DNA of 64,000 nt from Streptomyces ortus (GCF_026341275.1 NZ_JAIFZO010000002.1:5548118-5612117), one strand, 5' to 3'; counted from the first letter of the stretch, positions 7,212 through 17,049 are shown. Numbers and translations are program-made. Notes: generated by a model not told the origin, from the letters alone.

Positions 7212-8420
7212 TCACGGCCTGCCGCCACCGCCGCGTTCCCGCCAGCCGAGGAACCGGTCCAGCAGCTTCTTGCCCCGGCTGCGGGCGGCCACGTCACAGA
7301 CGGCGGCGGACATCAGCGGTGCCGTCCGCCGCCGGGCCAGCAGGAAACGCTGGTTGACGACGGGCTGCGGGCGCCAGTGGTGCTTGTAGGGCTCGTTGCC
7401 GCGCAGCAGGCTCAGCACCCGGCGCCCGCCCGTTCCGTTGCCCGCCCCGCTGCCCGCTCCGGTGTGCTGGGCGCAGGCGTGCAGCAGCATCGTCGCCACA
7501 TCCGCCTTGCGTTCCCGCAGCTGGGGATGGGCCCCGTACAGATAGCCGCCCGCCAGCCGGTCCGACAGGAGCGTCAGGTCGACCGCCACCACGGTCCCGT
7601 CCACCCGGAACTCGGTCACCACCGCGTCCCCGGCCCGGACCATCGGCCCCACCGAACGGATCAGGTGTTCGGCGAAGCGATCCTGCAGATGCTCGGCGGT
7701 CACCTTCCGCCCCTGCCACTGGAGCCGGTGCAGCTCCAGCAGCCTGCGCAGGGCCGCGTCCACCTCGTCGGGGCGTACGGCCCGCCGTTCGACCCCCAGC
7801 GTGGACAGTTTGCGCAGCTTGGCGCGGACCCGCTGCTGGGCCTTGGCCGTCGCCAGCCGCCCGATCAGGTCGTCCATCGGCACGGCCGGCAGCTCCAGGC
7901 ACAGCGAGTCGGGCACCTGCCGCCTGGGCCCGCGCCAGCTCGCGTACAACCGCTCGACCGCGCCTCCGGGCCGCACTTCACGGAAGTCGATCAGCGCGGT
8001 GCGCGCGGCCCGGGCCAGCCCGTCGGCCAGGGCGGTGGCCGCCCGGTCGGCGCGCTCGCCGTCCTCGATCAGCACGTCCCCGAAGTCGGAGATCGACCCG
8101 CCGAGCGGCACGAGGGCCGGCCACGGCTGCCGTACGAGCATCAGCGGGGCGGCGGCCACCAGGTCGGCGCCGTCCCGGACGAGGACGAGCCGGAGCCGGC
8201 CGGGGGTGCCGTAGGAGAGCCACCACGAGTGCAGCCACGCGTGGCTCTGGAACGGGGTCGCCGTGCCGCACCGCCGGTACAGCCTTCCCCACTGCTCGGC
8301 CAGCCGCCCGAACTCCCCTTCGTCCGTGCACAGTTCCGTACGCAGTTCCTTGCGCGGTTCCGTGCGCGGTTGCGTACGTGGCGCGGTCCGCCGCCGCCCG
8401 GGCGGCGCGGCGGCTCTCAC
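7212..8420 (-). CDS. GNAT/FemAB-type acyltransferase (CelD/BcsL-like)
   Basis: A 402-aa cytoplasmic protein of the CelD/BioF2-like acetyltransferase family often found in exopolysaccharide clusters, where it probably acylates sugar intermediates. Visible family features are the N-terminal WGRLYRRCGTATPFQSHAWLHSWW block, the central LHRLQWQGRK segment and the C-terminal acyl-CoA-binding half (EFRVDGTVVAVDL...GGYLYGAHP...KADVATMLL). I chose GTG 8420, which overlaps the upstream TGA as GTGA. It is the last gene of the polysaccharide unit. The acyl group is unknown. Confidence 0.75.
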   Translation of the reverse strand: MRAAAPPGRRRTAPRTQPRTEPRKELRTELCTDEGEFGRLAEQWGRLYRRCGTATPFQSHAWLHSWWLSYGTPGRLRLVLVRDGADLVAAAPLMLVRQPWPALVPLGGSISDFGDVLIEDGERADRAATALADGLARAARTALIDFREVRPGGAVERLYASWRGPRRQVPDSLCLELPAVPMDDLIGRLATAKAQQRVRAKLRKLSTLGVERRAVRPDEVDAALRRLLELHRLQWQGRKVTAEHLQDRFAEHLIRSVGPMVRAGDAVVTEFRVDGTVVAVDLTLLSDRLAGGYLYGAHPQLRERKADVATMLLHACAQHTGAGSGAGNGTGGRRVLSLLRGNEPYKHHWRPQPVVNQRFLLARRRTAPLMSAAVCDVAARSRGKKLLDRFLGWRERGGGGRP

Positions 8421-9073
8421 AGCTGTCCGTGGACGTCGGCGGCGGTGGCGGGGCCCGGCACCGAGGCCGTGGGCGCGGCCCCGGGGGAGCGGCGCGGCCG
8501 GACCAGCAGCGCGAGCCCGCCGAGCAGTCCGCCGGCGCTCGCACCGACGAGACCGGTCACCGTCGCCGACGCCGAGGAGGCCTCGGTGGGCCGGATCGCC
8601 CGGGAGAACTGCAGCAGCTCCACATGCGTGCTGCCCTCGGTGTCGTTCGCGTGCCGGGTCAGCGAGCGCGACACGGCGTTGGCGATGTCCGCGGCGAGGT
8701 CGGGCCGGGTGGAGGTGGCGGTCACGGCGACCATCGGCGCGTCCGGCGAGGTCGCCGTCCGCACGCTCTCCCGCAGGGTCGACACCGGTACGCCCGCCCA
8801 CACCTGGGCGTCCCCCAGCACCGCGAGCTGGGTGGCGACCCGCCCGTAGGCCTGCGCGAAGCCGAGCGCCGCCGCCGGGTCCGACTGCTCGGTGGGGACG
8901 GCGATGACGTAACTCGTGGCGGTGTACTCCGGTGTCTTCAGGACGCCGTACGAGCCGCCGAGCACGCCGCCGAGGAGGGCGCCCGCGGCGAGCAGGGACC
9001 ACGGCGGCAGCGCCCTGGCCCGTGCGAGTGCCGTTCCCGGCCGCCCGGCGGTACGGATGGGGTTGTCGGTCAT
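8417..9073 (-). CDS. Wzz-like polysaccharide chain-length/co-polymerase protein
   Basis: A 218-aa membrane protein with one helix near residues 26-47, a roughly 120-aa extracytoplasmic domain starting EYTATSYVIAVPT, and a second helix near 168-190. This is the two-helix layout of polysaccharide co-polymerases (Wzz family). There is no cytoplasmic BY-kinase domain with Walker motifs, so it is not a full Wzc. ATG 9073 overlaps the upstream stop (ATGA), and its own stop overlaps the next start (GTGA). It probably sets polymer length with the Wzy-like protein at 12903. Confidence 0.75.
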   Translation of the reverse strand: MTDNPIRTAGRPGTALARARALPPWSLLAAGALLGGVLGGSYGVLKTPEYTATSYVIAVPTEQSDPAAALGFAQAYGRVATQLAVLGDAQVWAGVPVSTLRESVRTATSPDAPMVAVTATSTRPDLAADIANAVSRSLTRHANDTEGSTHVELLQFSRAIRPTEASSASATVTGLVGASAGGLLGGLALLVRPRRSPGAAPTASVPGPATAADVHGQL

Positions 9074-10206
9074 GTGGAACTCACTCCCAGAGTTGCGGCC
9101 GTGTAGATGTCCATGAGCCGGTCGGCACTGCGGGCGATGCTGTAGTGATGGGCGGCCTCCGGCGCCGAGCGCGGCCCGGGACCCTGCGCACGGACCTGCC
9201 GCACGGCCCGTACGAAGGAGTCCGCGCCGCCCTGCACCCGGCGGGCGAACGGCGCCGCGTCCCGGGGGAGGTCGTCGACGGCCGGGCAGGAGACGTAGAG
9301 CACCGGCAGTCCTGCCGCCAGGGCCTCCACGACGGCGAGCCCGAACGCCTCCTCCGCGGACGGCGAGGCGAGCAGATCCATGGCGCCGGTCAGGGACGGC
9401 AGGTCGAGGCCGTCCGCACCGCCGTGCGGCGCCGGACCGTTGGGGCGCTCGCCGGTGAACAGCACCCGGTCGGCGACCCCTGTGCGCTGCGCGGCCCGCC
9501 GCAGCACGCTCTCCTCGGGGCCCCCGCCGACCAGCAGCAGCCAGACGTCGTCCGGGAGTTCGGCCAGCGCCCGGACGAGCACCTCGAACCGCTTGCCCGC
9601 CGTGAGGCGCCCGACACCGCCGACGACGTACGCCCCCTGCGGCAGCCCCAGCCGGCGCCGGGTGCTCTCGCGGCGGGCCGCGTCGAAGCGGAAGCGGTCC
9701 ACGTCGATGCCGTTCGGCACGACCTCGATGCGCGGGCCCGGCACGCCCCAGCGGCGCAGCCGTTCGGCGACCGTGGGCGAGACCGCGACCGTCGAGCGGC
9801 CCAGGCGTTCGCTGGCCAGATAGAGCGCCCGGACGCCCGGGGTGAGGCGGCGGCCCTCCATCTGCGAGTCGCCGAGCGAGTGCTCGGTGGCCACGACGGC
9901 CCGCACCCCGGCGAGCCGCGCGGCCGTCCTGCCGTACACGCAGGCCCGGTAGAGGTGAGTGTGGACGAGGTCGTAGCGGCCACGGCGGATCAGCCGGGCC
10001 AGGCGCGGGAGCGCTCCGAGGTCACGGTTGCCCCCTATGCCGAGGTGGGTGACGCGCACGCCGTCCGCGGCCAGGCCCTCGGCGACCGCGCCCGGGTTGG
10101 TGAGGGTCACCACGTCACACTCGACGGGCAGGTTGCGCACCAGCAGCCGAAGTTGCTGCTCGGCCCCGCCGACCCCGAGCCCGGTGATGACGTGCAGGGC
10201 CTTCAC
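9070..10206 (-). CDS. GT4-family glycosyltransferase
   Basis: A 378-aa cytoplasmic glycosyltransferase with the GT-B fold. The N-terminal MKALHVITGLGVGGAEQ is the usual acceptor-side glycine loop. VVPNGIDVDRF and GRLTAGKRFEVLV mark the start of the nucleotide-sugar domain, and PSAEEAFGLAVVEALAAGLP gives the E-x7-E motif. GTG 10206 overlaps the deacetylase stop (GTGA). It adds one sugar to the lipid-linked repeat unit; donor and linkage are unknown. Confidence 0.88.
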   Translation of the reverse strand: MKALHVITGLGVGGAEQQLRLLVRNLPVECDVVTLTNPGAVAEGLAADGVRVTHLGIGGNRDLGALPRLARLIRRGRYDLVHTHLYRACVYGRTAARLAGVRAVVATEHSLGDSQMEGRRLTPGVRALYLASERLGRSTVAVSPTVAERLRRWGVPGPRIEVVPNGIDVDRFRFDAARRESTRRRLGLPQGAYVVGGVGRLTAGKRFEVLVRALAELPDDVWLLLVGGGPEESVLRRAAQRTGVADRVLFTGERPNGPAPHGGADGLDLPSLTGAMDLLASPSAEEAFGLAVVEALAAGLPVLYVSCPAVDDLPRDAAPFARRVQGGADSFVRAVRQVRAQGPGPRSAPEAAHHYSIARSADRLMDIYTAATLGVSST

Positions 10207-11039
10207 CGGGCCGCCTCCGTCACCGGGCCGGCCGCCAGGGGCACCGGACGTCGGCGCAGCCGGTTCAGGCGGTACTTCAGCCACAGCCGCCCAGCGGTGT
10301 CGTTCTCCCCGACGTGGACCCGGGGAAGGGCGAAGGCGCCGGTCAGCGGGCCCGGGTCGATCGCGCACGCGTAGCGGTAACCGGCGGCCCGGGCGGCGTC
10401 GGCGACCCGCCGGTCGACCGTCCCGTACGGGTAGCACAGGCCCGGGACCTCACGGCCCGTCAGCTCCGCGAGCAGGGCCCGGCTGCCGCCGATCTCGGCG
10501 CCGAGCAGTGCGTCGTCGGCCAGGGTGAGGTCGACATGGGTGAGGCCGTGCGAGGCGATCTCCAGGCCCTCGGTGTCCGCGAGGCGGCGGATGGAGTCGG
10601 CGGTCAGGAGCTGTTTGCGGGGGCCGAGCGGATCCCATTCGTTCGTCCCGCCGAGCCGGCCCGGCAGGACGAACACCGTCGCGCCGAAACCCCAGCGCCG
10701 CAGTACGGGCAGGGCGTTGTCGGCGAAGTCCGCGTAACCGTCGTCGAAGGTGAGGCCCACCAGGCCCCGGCCCTCGCCCCGGGCGCGGGCCGCGAGCAGG
10801 TCCGCCATGCCCACCCCGCGCAGACCCCGGCGGTGCAGCCAGCCCAGCTGCCGGTCGAGGCGGCCCGGGGAGACGGTGATGCGGTACGGGTCGTCGGAAC
10901 AGTCGCCCACCGAGTGGTACATCGCCACCCACAGGGGCGCCGTGCCGGGCCGGGCGGGTCTCTCCGCGCGGGTGCGGCTCTCGGTACGGGGGGCGTCGGT
11001 CGGGCCGATCGGGTCGGCCGGGTCAGCGGAAACGGGCAT
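10203..11039 (-). CDS. Polysaccharide deacetylase (CE4/NodB-like)
   Basis: A 278-aa CE4 esterase. Motif 1 is TFDDGYADF (base and metal aspartates), motif 2 is SHGLTH (metal histidines) and motif 3 is LCYPYG. It would remove N-acetyl groups from an amino-sugar polymer. No signal peptide was seen, and the first 30 residues are Pro/Arg-rich, so it may act on cytoplasmic intermediates or be membrane-associated. ATG 11039 overlaps the flippase gene by 17 bp. Confidence 0.85.
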   Translation of the reverse strand: MPVSADPADPIGPTDAPRTESRTRAERPARPGTAPLWVAMYHSVGDCSDDPYRITVSPGRLDRQLGWLHRRGLRGVGMADLLAARARGEGRGLVGLTFDDGYADFADNALPVLRRWGFGATVFVLPGRLGGTNEWDPLGPRKQLLTADSIRRLADTEGLEIASHGLTHVDLTLADDALLGAEIGGSRALLAELTGREVPGLCYPYGTVDRRVADAARAAGYRYACAIDPGPLTGAFALPRVHVGENDTAGRLWLKYRLNRLRRRPVPLAAGPVTEAAR

Positions 11040-12906
11040 GCGGCAGCCTTCGGGTGACGGAGCGGAGGGCGGTTCGGAAGGCGGGTGCGACGGCCTGGAC
11101 GCCGAGCAACCGGAGCAGCGGTACGTAGACGAGGGCGACGGTCGTACCACCGGCGCACAGGGCGAGTGCGGGCGCCTCGAAGCGGCTCGCGCACAGGGCG
11201 CCCGCCACGGCCGCGCAGCCGGCCGCGCGGAGCGGCTTGCTGAGCTCGTGGACGACCCGGCGGGTACGGATCGGCACGCTGCGCCGCGCGCTCATGCCGG
11301 ACAGCAGCAGCGCCGCGGTGAGGGTGATCCCGACCGCGTTGGCGGCGGCGATCCCGGACACCCCCCAGGCGCCGACGGTCGCGGCGCCGATCCACGAGGT
11401 GGCGACGATGCCCGCGGCCATCGCGGCGAGCGGGTACCAGGTGGGGCGGCCGGCCGAGAAGTACGTCCGGACGAGCGCGCCCACGAGGGTGTGGCCGAGC
11501 AGCCCCACCGAGTAGACCCGCATGACGGTCGCCGTCGCCGCCGTGTCCCGCGCTGTGAACGCGCCTCGCTGGAAGAGGAGTTCGATGATCTGCGGTGCGC
11601 ACGCGAAGACCGCCGCCGCGCCCAGCAGGACTATGCACGCGGCGACCGAGACGTCGTGCTCGACCCGGTTGCGGGCCCGTTCGGTGTCGCCCTCGGCGAG
11701 CGCCTGCGCCAGCACCGGGAAGGTGACCGTGCACAGCATCAGCGAGAGGGTCATCGGGATCTGGGCCACCTTCTGCGCGTAGTTCAGGTGCGAGATGGCT
11801 CCGGAGGGGAGGTTGGAGGCGAGGTAGCGCTCGATGAGGACCTGGGACTGCCGGCACAGGGCGAAGAGCAGGACCGGGGTGACGAGGGCGAGATTCACCG
11901 AGTGCGTCACCGACGGCTGCCCGGACTGTTCGGACTGCTCGGACCGCCCGGAGTGCTCGGTCGCGGGGCTTTCGGGGGTGGTCGCCGTCGGGGCCGCCGA
12001 GCGGTGGCGGCCGAAGAGCTGCCGTACGAGGGACGGGGTCTGTGCCGCCACCATCAGGCAGCCGCCCAGCGCGACACCGATGGCCGCCGACCGTACGCCC
12101 CAGTGGCCGCCGAGGACGAACATCGCCGTGATGATGCCGGTGTTGTAGGCGACGTAGATGGCGGCCGGGGCCAGGTAGCGGCGGTGCGCGCGCAGTGCCG
12201 CGCTGCAGTAGCCGGCGAGGCCGAAGCTCAGGACGCAGGTCGCCGTCAGCCGCGTGCAGTCGACCGCGAGCCGGGGGTCGGGCAGGCCCGGCGCGAGCCC
12301 CGCGACCAGGTAGGGCGCCCCGGCGATGAGCAGTGCGGAGACCCCTACGAGGGCCAGCGCGATGCGGGGCAATGTGGAGGCGACGAGCGCACGGACGGGG
12401 TCCCCGCCACTGCCACCGCTGCCGCCGGTCCGGCTCGCCCGCCGTGCCACGGCCAGGCTGAAGGCCGGGACCAGCACGAAGGCCATCCCGTCCTCGATCA
12501 GCAGTGTCGCCGCGACCTCCGGCACGGTCCACGCGACCAGGAAGGCGTCCGTCTCGGTCCCGGCCCCGAAGAGATGCGCGAGCGCCTGGTCCCGGCCGAG
12601 CCCGAGCAGGGCGCCCGCGATGGAGAGGGCGGCGGTGACGAGCGTGGCCTTGGCGAGGAACCCACGGGTGGGCGGCCCGCCTTCGGCTGGAGGATTCTTC
12701 TTGGTCCCGGTCCCGGTGGTGGCTCCGACACCGGGGGCTTCGGTGGCGGGGCGGGCGGTCTCGGCTGCCGCCACGCGGGCGCCGGGCAGCAGGACCTCGT
12801 CCGCGCCCCCGCCTCCGGCCCCGGCCTCGCGGTGCCTCCCGGCTGTGGCGCCCGCGCCGCGCGCCGTCGTCCCCTCGTCCCCGGCCCGGGGAGGCGTCAC
12901 CGTCAT
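11023..12906 (-). CDS. MurJ/MviN-like lipid-linked saccharide flippase
   Basis: A 627-aa polytopic membrane protein. After a roughly 100-aa disordered N-terminus, about 14 hydrophobic helices follow, beginning LAKATLVTAALSIAGALLGLGRDQALAHLFG, the signature start of the MurJ/MviN (MOP exporter) family. In this cluster it most likely acts as the Wzx-type flippase for the polysaccharide repeat unit rather than as the lipid II flippase; that role is inferred from context. ATG 12906 overlaps the upstream stop as ATGA. Confidence 0.8.
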   Translation of the reverse strand: MTVTPPRAGDEGTTARGAGATAGRHREAGAGGGGADEVLLPGARVAAAETARPATEAPGVGATTGTGTKKNPPAEGGPPTRGFLAKATLVTAALSIAGALLGLGRDQALAHLFGAGTETDAFLVAWTVPEVAATLLIEDGMAFVLVPAFSLAVARRASRTGGSGGSGGDPVRALVASTLPRIALALVGVSALLIAGAPYLVAGLAPGLPDPRLAVDCTRLTATCVLSFGLAGYCSAALRAHRRYLAPAAIYVAYNTGIITAMFVLGGHWGVRSAAIGVALGGCLMVAAQTPSLVRQLFGRHRSAAPTATTPESPATEHSGRSEQSEQSGQPSVTHSVNLALVTPVLLFALCRQSQVLIERYLASNLPSGAISHLNYAQKVAQIPMTLSLMLCTVTFPVLAQALAEGDTERARNRVEHDVSVAACIVLLGAAAVFACAPQIIELLFQRGAFTARDTAATATVMRVYSVGLLGHTLVGALVRTYFSAGRPTWYPLAAMAAGIVATSWIGAATVGAWGVSGIAAANAVGITLTAALLLSGMSARRSVPIRTRRVVHELSKPLRAAGCAAVAGALCASRFEAPALALCAGGTTVALVYVPLLRLLGVQAVAPAFRTALRSVTRRLPHARFR

Positions 12907-14255
12907 CGGTCCCCCGCCTTCTCGTGGGCGTCCCCGGGGGCCCGGCCGTGGGTGCCCTCGTCGGCCAGCGCCCACCACGCGGCGAAGCCGAGTACCAGCG
13001 CGGTCAGTACGGTCGAGGGGCCGCCGATGTCGGCGTACACGAAGTCGACCAGTTGCCAGACCAGCAGTCCGCAGGCGACGAGCGCGCAGTCGAGGCCGTG
13101 CGCGGAGCGCCGTGCGCGCAGGAGCTTTCGGAGCCCGAGAGCCAGCAGCGCGAGCCAGCTCCCGGCCAGCGCGAGCAGCCCCAGCAGACCCTGTTCGCTG
13201 AGGATCAGCAGATACATGTTGTGCGGGGACAGCAGCGGCTGACGCCGGAAACCCGCGCCCGCCCCGTCCGTGTCACTGCCGGAGGACAGCGCGAGCGAGG
13301 CGTGCCCGTCGCGGTGGTCCGGGAAGCCCTTCAGCCCCACCCCGGTCAGCGGCCGGTCACGCCACATGTCGACGGCGGCCGTCCACATCGTGTACCGGTC
13401 GGTCACCGACTGGTCCGGCGCGTCCGCGACCTGCGTGATGCTGCTGATCCGCTCCTGGAGCATCGCGGAGCCCACCCCGAGCCCGCCCACCAGGACCACC
13501 GCGACCGCGGCCACCGCCGCGAACACCCGTACGGCCCGCCGCAGTCCGGCGAGTACGAGCTGTGCCCCGCAGGTCACGGCCGTCGCGATCCACGCGCCCC
13601 GGCTGAACGACAGCGCGAGCGGCAGCAGCAGCGCCAGCGCGCACACCGCCGCCGCGGTCCGCTGCCGAGCGGGCCCCGACCCGAGCGCGAGCCCGAGCGC
13701 GCACACCAGCCCGAACGCCACCACGGCCGCCATGCCCATGATGTCCGTGGCCCCGAACGTGCCCACGGCCCGGATCATCTCGCCCTGGTACGAGGCCCCG
13801 GTCCCGGTCACGAACTGGTGGACCCCGATCGCCCCCTGCCACAGCGCGAGCCCGACGAGGGACCAGGCGACCAGGCGCGCGTCACGGCGGTCGCGGATCA
13901 GCAGCAGCACCGCCGCCGGTACCAGCACGAAGATCTGCAGATAGCGGCCGAGCCCCTCCGCCGCCACCCCGGCCGAGGCCGCGCCGGTCGCCGCGACCGC
14001 GACCCCGGCGACGGGCAGCCCGAGCACGACGGCCGCGGTACGGGACAGGGGGCGCCGGCGGCACCGTACGAGACGCAGTGCGCAGCACAGCACGACCAGC
14101 CCGGACACGGCGTCGGCGAGGGTGCCGCCGCCGTCGCCCGAGACCGGCAGCGCGAGCGTCACGATCAGCGCGATCACGGGCAGCACGGGAAGGAAGCGGC
14201 GGGGGGCCGCCGCCACGACGGCGACCAGGGGCGGGGCGGGCAGGACCTGGGTCAC
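12903..14255 (-). CDS. O-antigen ligase/polymerase-like membrane protein (Wzy/WaaL)
   Basis: A 450-aa protein with roughly 10-12 predicted helices and a large periplasm-facing loop before PHNMYLLILSEQGLLG, the conserved His-containing motif of the Wzy_C/O-antigen ligase family. It should join flipped repeat units into the polymer. GTG 14255 follows GGGGAG at a good spacing. The gap to the upstream phosphotransferase gene is only 4 bp. Confidence 0.82.
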   Translation of the reverse strand: MTQVLPAPPLVAVVAAAPRRFLPVLPVIALIVTLALPVSGDGGGTLADAVSGLVVLCCALRLVRCRRRPLSRTAAVVLGLPVAGVAVAATGAASAGVAAEGLGRYLQIFVLVPAAVLLLIRDRRDARLVAWSLVGLALWQGAIGVHQFVTGTGASYQGEMIRAVGTFGATDIMGMAAVVAFGLVCALGLALGSGPARQRTAAAVCALALLLPLALSFSRGAWIATAVTCGAQLVLAGLRRAVRVFAAVAAVAVVLVGGLGVGSAMLQERISSITQVADAPDQSVTDRYTMWTAAVDMWRDRPLTGVGLKGFPDHRDGHASLALSSGSDTDGAGAGFRRQPLLSPHNMYLLILSEQGLLGLLALAGSWLALLALGLRKLLRARRSAHGLDCALVACGLLVWQLVDFVYADIGGPSTVLTALVLGFAAWWALADEGTHGRAPGDAHEKAGDR

Positions 14256-14259
14256 CGGT

Positions 14260-15753
14260 TCAGCTCCCCGTGGGACGCACGAGGGAGACCGCGGTGCGCG
14301 CCAGGATGCAGAGGTCCTGCCAGAGCGACCAGTCGTCGATGTACGCGTTGTCGAACCGGCAGCGGTCCTCGATCGAGGTGTCGCCGCGCAGCCCGTGGAT
14401 CTGCGCGAGCCCGGTGATCCCGGTGCGCATCCGGTGGCGGGCCGCGTAACCGGGGTACGTCTGGCTGAACTGGCCGACGAAGAAGGGCCGTTCGGGGCGC
14501 GGCCCGACCAGGCTCATGTCGCCCCGCAGGACGTTCCACAGCTGGAGCAGCTCGTCGAGCGACGTGCGCCGCAGGAAGCGGCAGAACCAGACCATCTCGT
14601 GTTCGTTCGCCACGCTCCAGCGGGTCGCCGCCTCGTGCGCGTCGACCGGCCGGTGCGTACGGAACTTCAGCAGGGTGAACGGCCGCCCGTCCTTGCCGAT
14701 GCGCTCCTGCCGGAACACCACCCCGGGCCCGTCGACGGCCCGCAGCACGATCGCGCACACCAGCAGCACCGGACTGACCAGCAGGAGCAGGACCCCGGAG
14801 ACCAGCACGTCGAGCAGCCGCTTCCCCGCGCTTCCGTACCGGCGGCCCAGGGACAGCCGACGGCAGGCGAACCCGGCGAGCCGGTCGGCCCGCCCGTACG
14901 CCGAGGAGTCCGCGCGCACCTCCCACACGGCGCAGCCCGATTCGCCCAACGCCCGCAGCAGCGAGGCCTGTTCGGGCCATCCGGCGGAGGATCCCACGGC
15001 GAGCACGTCCTGTACGCCGTTCTGGATGAGGGCCCGCTGGACCTCCTCGCCGGTGGTCAGCACCGGCAGCCCCTCGCCGTCGCTCGTCTCGTCGGCGACG
15101 ACGCCCACCGGCCGTACCCCGCAGCCCGGATGCCGCAGGAAGGCCGCCGCCACCCGCTGCGCGTCGACGGTGCGGCCGACCACCAGAGCCGCGCGCGGGC
15201 GCCGCAGCTGCGCCCGGCGCCGGTGCCCGTGCACGACGCCCCGGCCCGCACAGCTCACCAGCGACTGCGCCGCGCAGCCGAGGACCAGGGCGCGGGCGGA
15301 CAGCGCGTGCCCCGGGGAGTACGCGGCCAGCAGGGCCGCGAGCGCGCACCAGCCCACCGCGATCCGGGCGCAGACGGCGGGCAGTTCGTCCAGTAAGGCC
15401 GGTACGGCGGGGGTGGACGCGGCACGGTACAGCGAGGCGTGCGCGTTGAGCCGGAGCACCGCGAGCACCAGTACGGCGAGCGGAATCGGATGCGTCCAGG
15501 GCAGTGCCAGGGCGCCCCCGGCCAGCGCCGCGCCGATGTCCACGGCGGGCAGGGGCAGCCGTGAGGGCCGCCGGGCGAAGGGCCGTCTGCCGCTCGGGAA
15601 TCTGAGGCCGCCGACGGCCCCGCGCCGACGCCGCGGGATGACCGAGACGGGCGCGCCGGATGCGACGGACGGGATGGCTGAGACGGACGTGTATCCGTGG
15701 TCCGCCGCCCGCGGCCGGCCGCCGGGGGAGGGGACGGTGCTTTCCGCAGTCAC
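14260..15753 (-). CDS. Undecaprenyl-phosphate sugar-1-phosphate transferase (initiating enzyme)
   Basis: A 497-aa polyprenol-phosphate hexose-1-phosphate transferase of the WbaP/WcaJ type that starts the repeat unit on undecaprenyl phosphate. It has an N-terminal group of helices (about 70-180), a central Rossmann-like region and the C-terminal catalytic domain from KRLLDVLVSGVLLLLVSP. The catalytic domain contains GKDGRPFTLLKFRT, RRTSLDELLQLWNVL and DMSLVGPRPE, all diagnostic. GTG 15753 overlaps the upstream stop (GTGA). The sugar (glucose or galactose) cannot be read from sequence. Confidence 0.9.
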   Translation of the reverse strand: MTAESTVPSPGGRPRAADHGYTSVSAIPSVASGAPVSVIPRRRRGAVGGLRFPSGRRPFARRPSRLPLPAVDIGAALAGGALALPWTHPIPLAVLVLAVLRLNAHASLYRAASTPAVPALLDELPAVCARIAVGWCALAALLAAYSPGHALSARALVLGCAAQSLVSCAGRGVVHGHRRRAQLRRPRAALVVGRTVDAQRVAAAFLRHPGCGVRPVGVVADETSDGEGLPVLTTGEEVQRALIQNGVQDVLAVGSSAGWPEQASLLRALGESGCAVWEVRADSSAYGRADRLAGFACRRLSLGRRYGSAGKRLLDVLVSGVLLLLVSPVLLVCAIVLRAVDGPGVVFRQERIGKDGRPFTLLKFRTHRPVDAHEAATRWSVANEHEMVWFCRFLRRTSLDELLQLWNVLRGDMSLVGPRPERPFFVGQFSQTYPGYAARHRMRTGITGLAQIHGLRGDTSIEDRCRFDNAYIDDWSLWQDLCILARTAVSLVRPTGS

Positions 15754-16964
15754 GTGTGGATGGACTCCCTGTACTCGGTGTGGTCCACGCCCGTGTCCCG
15801 CCCGGTCGGCCAGCTGCCGATCAGATCGCGGTACACGTCGGCGACGGCCGCGGCCGTGCGCCGCACGTCGTGCGTGGTCGTTACGTACCGGCGTCCCTGA
15901 TGACCGAGCGACTCGCGCAGCAGCGGGTCGAGAAGCAGCTCGGCGACGGCCCCGGCCAGCGCGTCCGGCCGCTCGGACGGCACCAGGCAGCGTGGCCCCT
16001 GGCCGGGCGGCAGGCTCTCGCGCGCCCCGTCCACATCGGTGATCACGACGGGCCGCCCACAGGCCATGGCCTCCAGCGGCGCCAGTGCCATGCCCTCCCA
16101 GCGGGACGGCAGGACGACCAGATCGGCGGCCTGGTACCAGGGCGTGGCGTCGGTGACGGCCCCGGCGAACAGCACGGACGGCGGAGCCACGGACCGCAGC
16201 GCCTCCGCGTCCGGCCCGTCGCCGACCAGCACGAGCCGCGCGGCCGGCACCCGCCGGTCAACCTCCCGCCACGCCTCCAGAAGGACGTCCTGCCCCTTCT
16301 GCCGGCACAGCCGCCCGACGCACACCACCAGGGGTGCCGCCGCGTCGACCCCGTCGAGCAGCGCGATCCCGGCCCGTACGGTGTCCACGGGCGCCGGGTG
16401 GAAGCTGCGGGTGTCGATGCCGTTGGGGATGACGCTCCACCGGCCCCGGATGCCCGACCGCTGCCCGGTGCGCCGCTCGGCCTCGCTGACGCACACCACC
16501 CGCGAGGCCCAACGGGCGCCCAGCCGCTCCCAGTTGAGGGCGAAGAGCCCGGTGGCCCCGCCGACGGCCTCGAACGACCAGGCGTGCGGCTGGAACACCG
16601 TCGGCACCCGCCCGCGTACGGCGAGCCGGGCCGCGAGCCCCGCCTTGGCGCTGTGCGCGTGCACGACGTCCGGCCGCACCTCCCGAACGACCTGACGCAG
16701 ACTCCGTACCTCCTGGGCGAGCCATGGCCCCGGCGAGCGGGTCGCGTGCCAGTGCCGTACGTCCGCGCCCAGGAGCTCGGCCGCCGTCGCGAGGCCGCCC
16801 TCCGGGGGGCAGGCGACGGTGACGTCGGCGCCGGCGGTCAGCTGTGCCCGTACCAGGTCGGTGACCACACGGGCCACTCCGCCCTCGACGGGCTGGGAGA
16901 CGTGCAGGACCCGGGACCTCGGTCCTGGACCGGTCGGTGACAGTCGCGTCGGTGACAGTCGCAT
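15750..16964 (-). CDS. GT4-family glycosyltransferase
   Basis: A 404-aa GT-B glycosyltransferase, first gene of the tightly coupled polysaccharide block. It shows VLHVSQPVEGGVARVV at the N-terminus, VIPNGIDTRSF and GRLCRQKGQDVLLEAW at the start of the second domain, and PSRWEGMALAPLEAMACGRP with the E-x7-E nucleotide-sugar motif. ATG 16964 has AAGGAATG upstream. An 85-bp gap separates it from the upstream co-directional secreted-protein gene, so the two may share a transcript. Confidence 0.88.
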   Translation of the reverse strand: MRLSPTRLSPTGPGPRSRVLHVSQPVEGGVARVVTDLVRAQLTAGADVTVACPPEGGLATAAELLGADVRHWHATRSPGPWLAQEVRSLRQVVREVRPDVVHAHSAKAGLAARLAVRGRVPTVFQPHAWSFEAVGGATGLFALNWERLGARWASRVVCVSEAERRTGQRSGIRGRWSVIPNGIDTRSFHPAPVDTVRAGIALLDGVDAAAPLVVCVGRLCRQKGQDVLLEAWREVDRRVPAARLVLVGDGPDAEALRSVAPPSVLFAGAVTDATPWYQAADLVVLPSRWEGMALAPLEAMACGRPVVITDVDGARESLPPGQGPRCLVPSERPDALAGAVAELLLDPLLRESLGHQGRRYVTTTHDVRRTAAAVADVYRDLIGSWPTGRDTGVDHTEYRESIHT

Positions 16965-17049
16965 ACGGGCATTCCTTGCTCACGGGCCGCGCTCGGAGGG
17001 AGCGCGGAGGGAACTCGGGCGGGGCCGGAAGAAGAAGAGGGGAAGGGCA

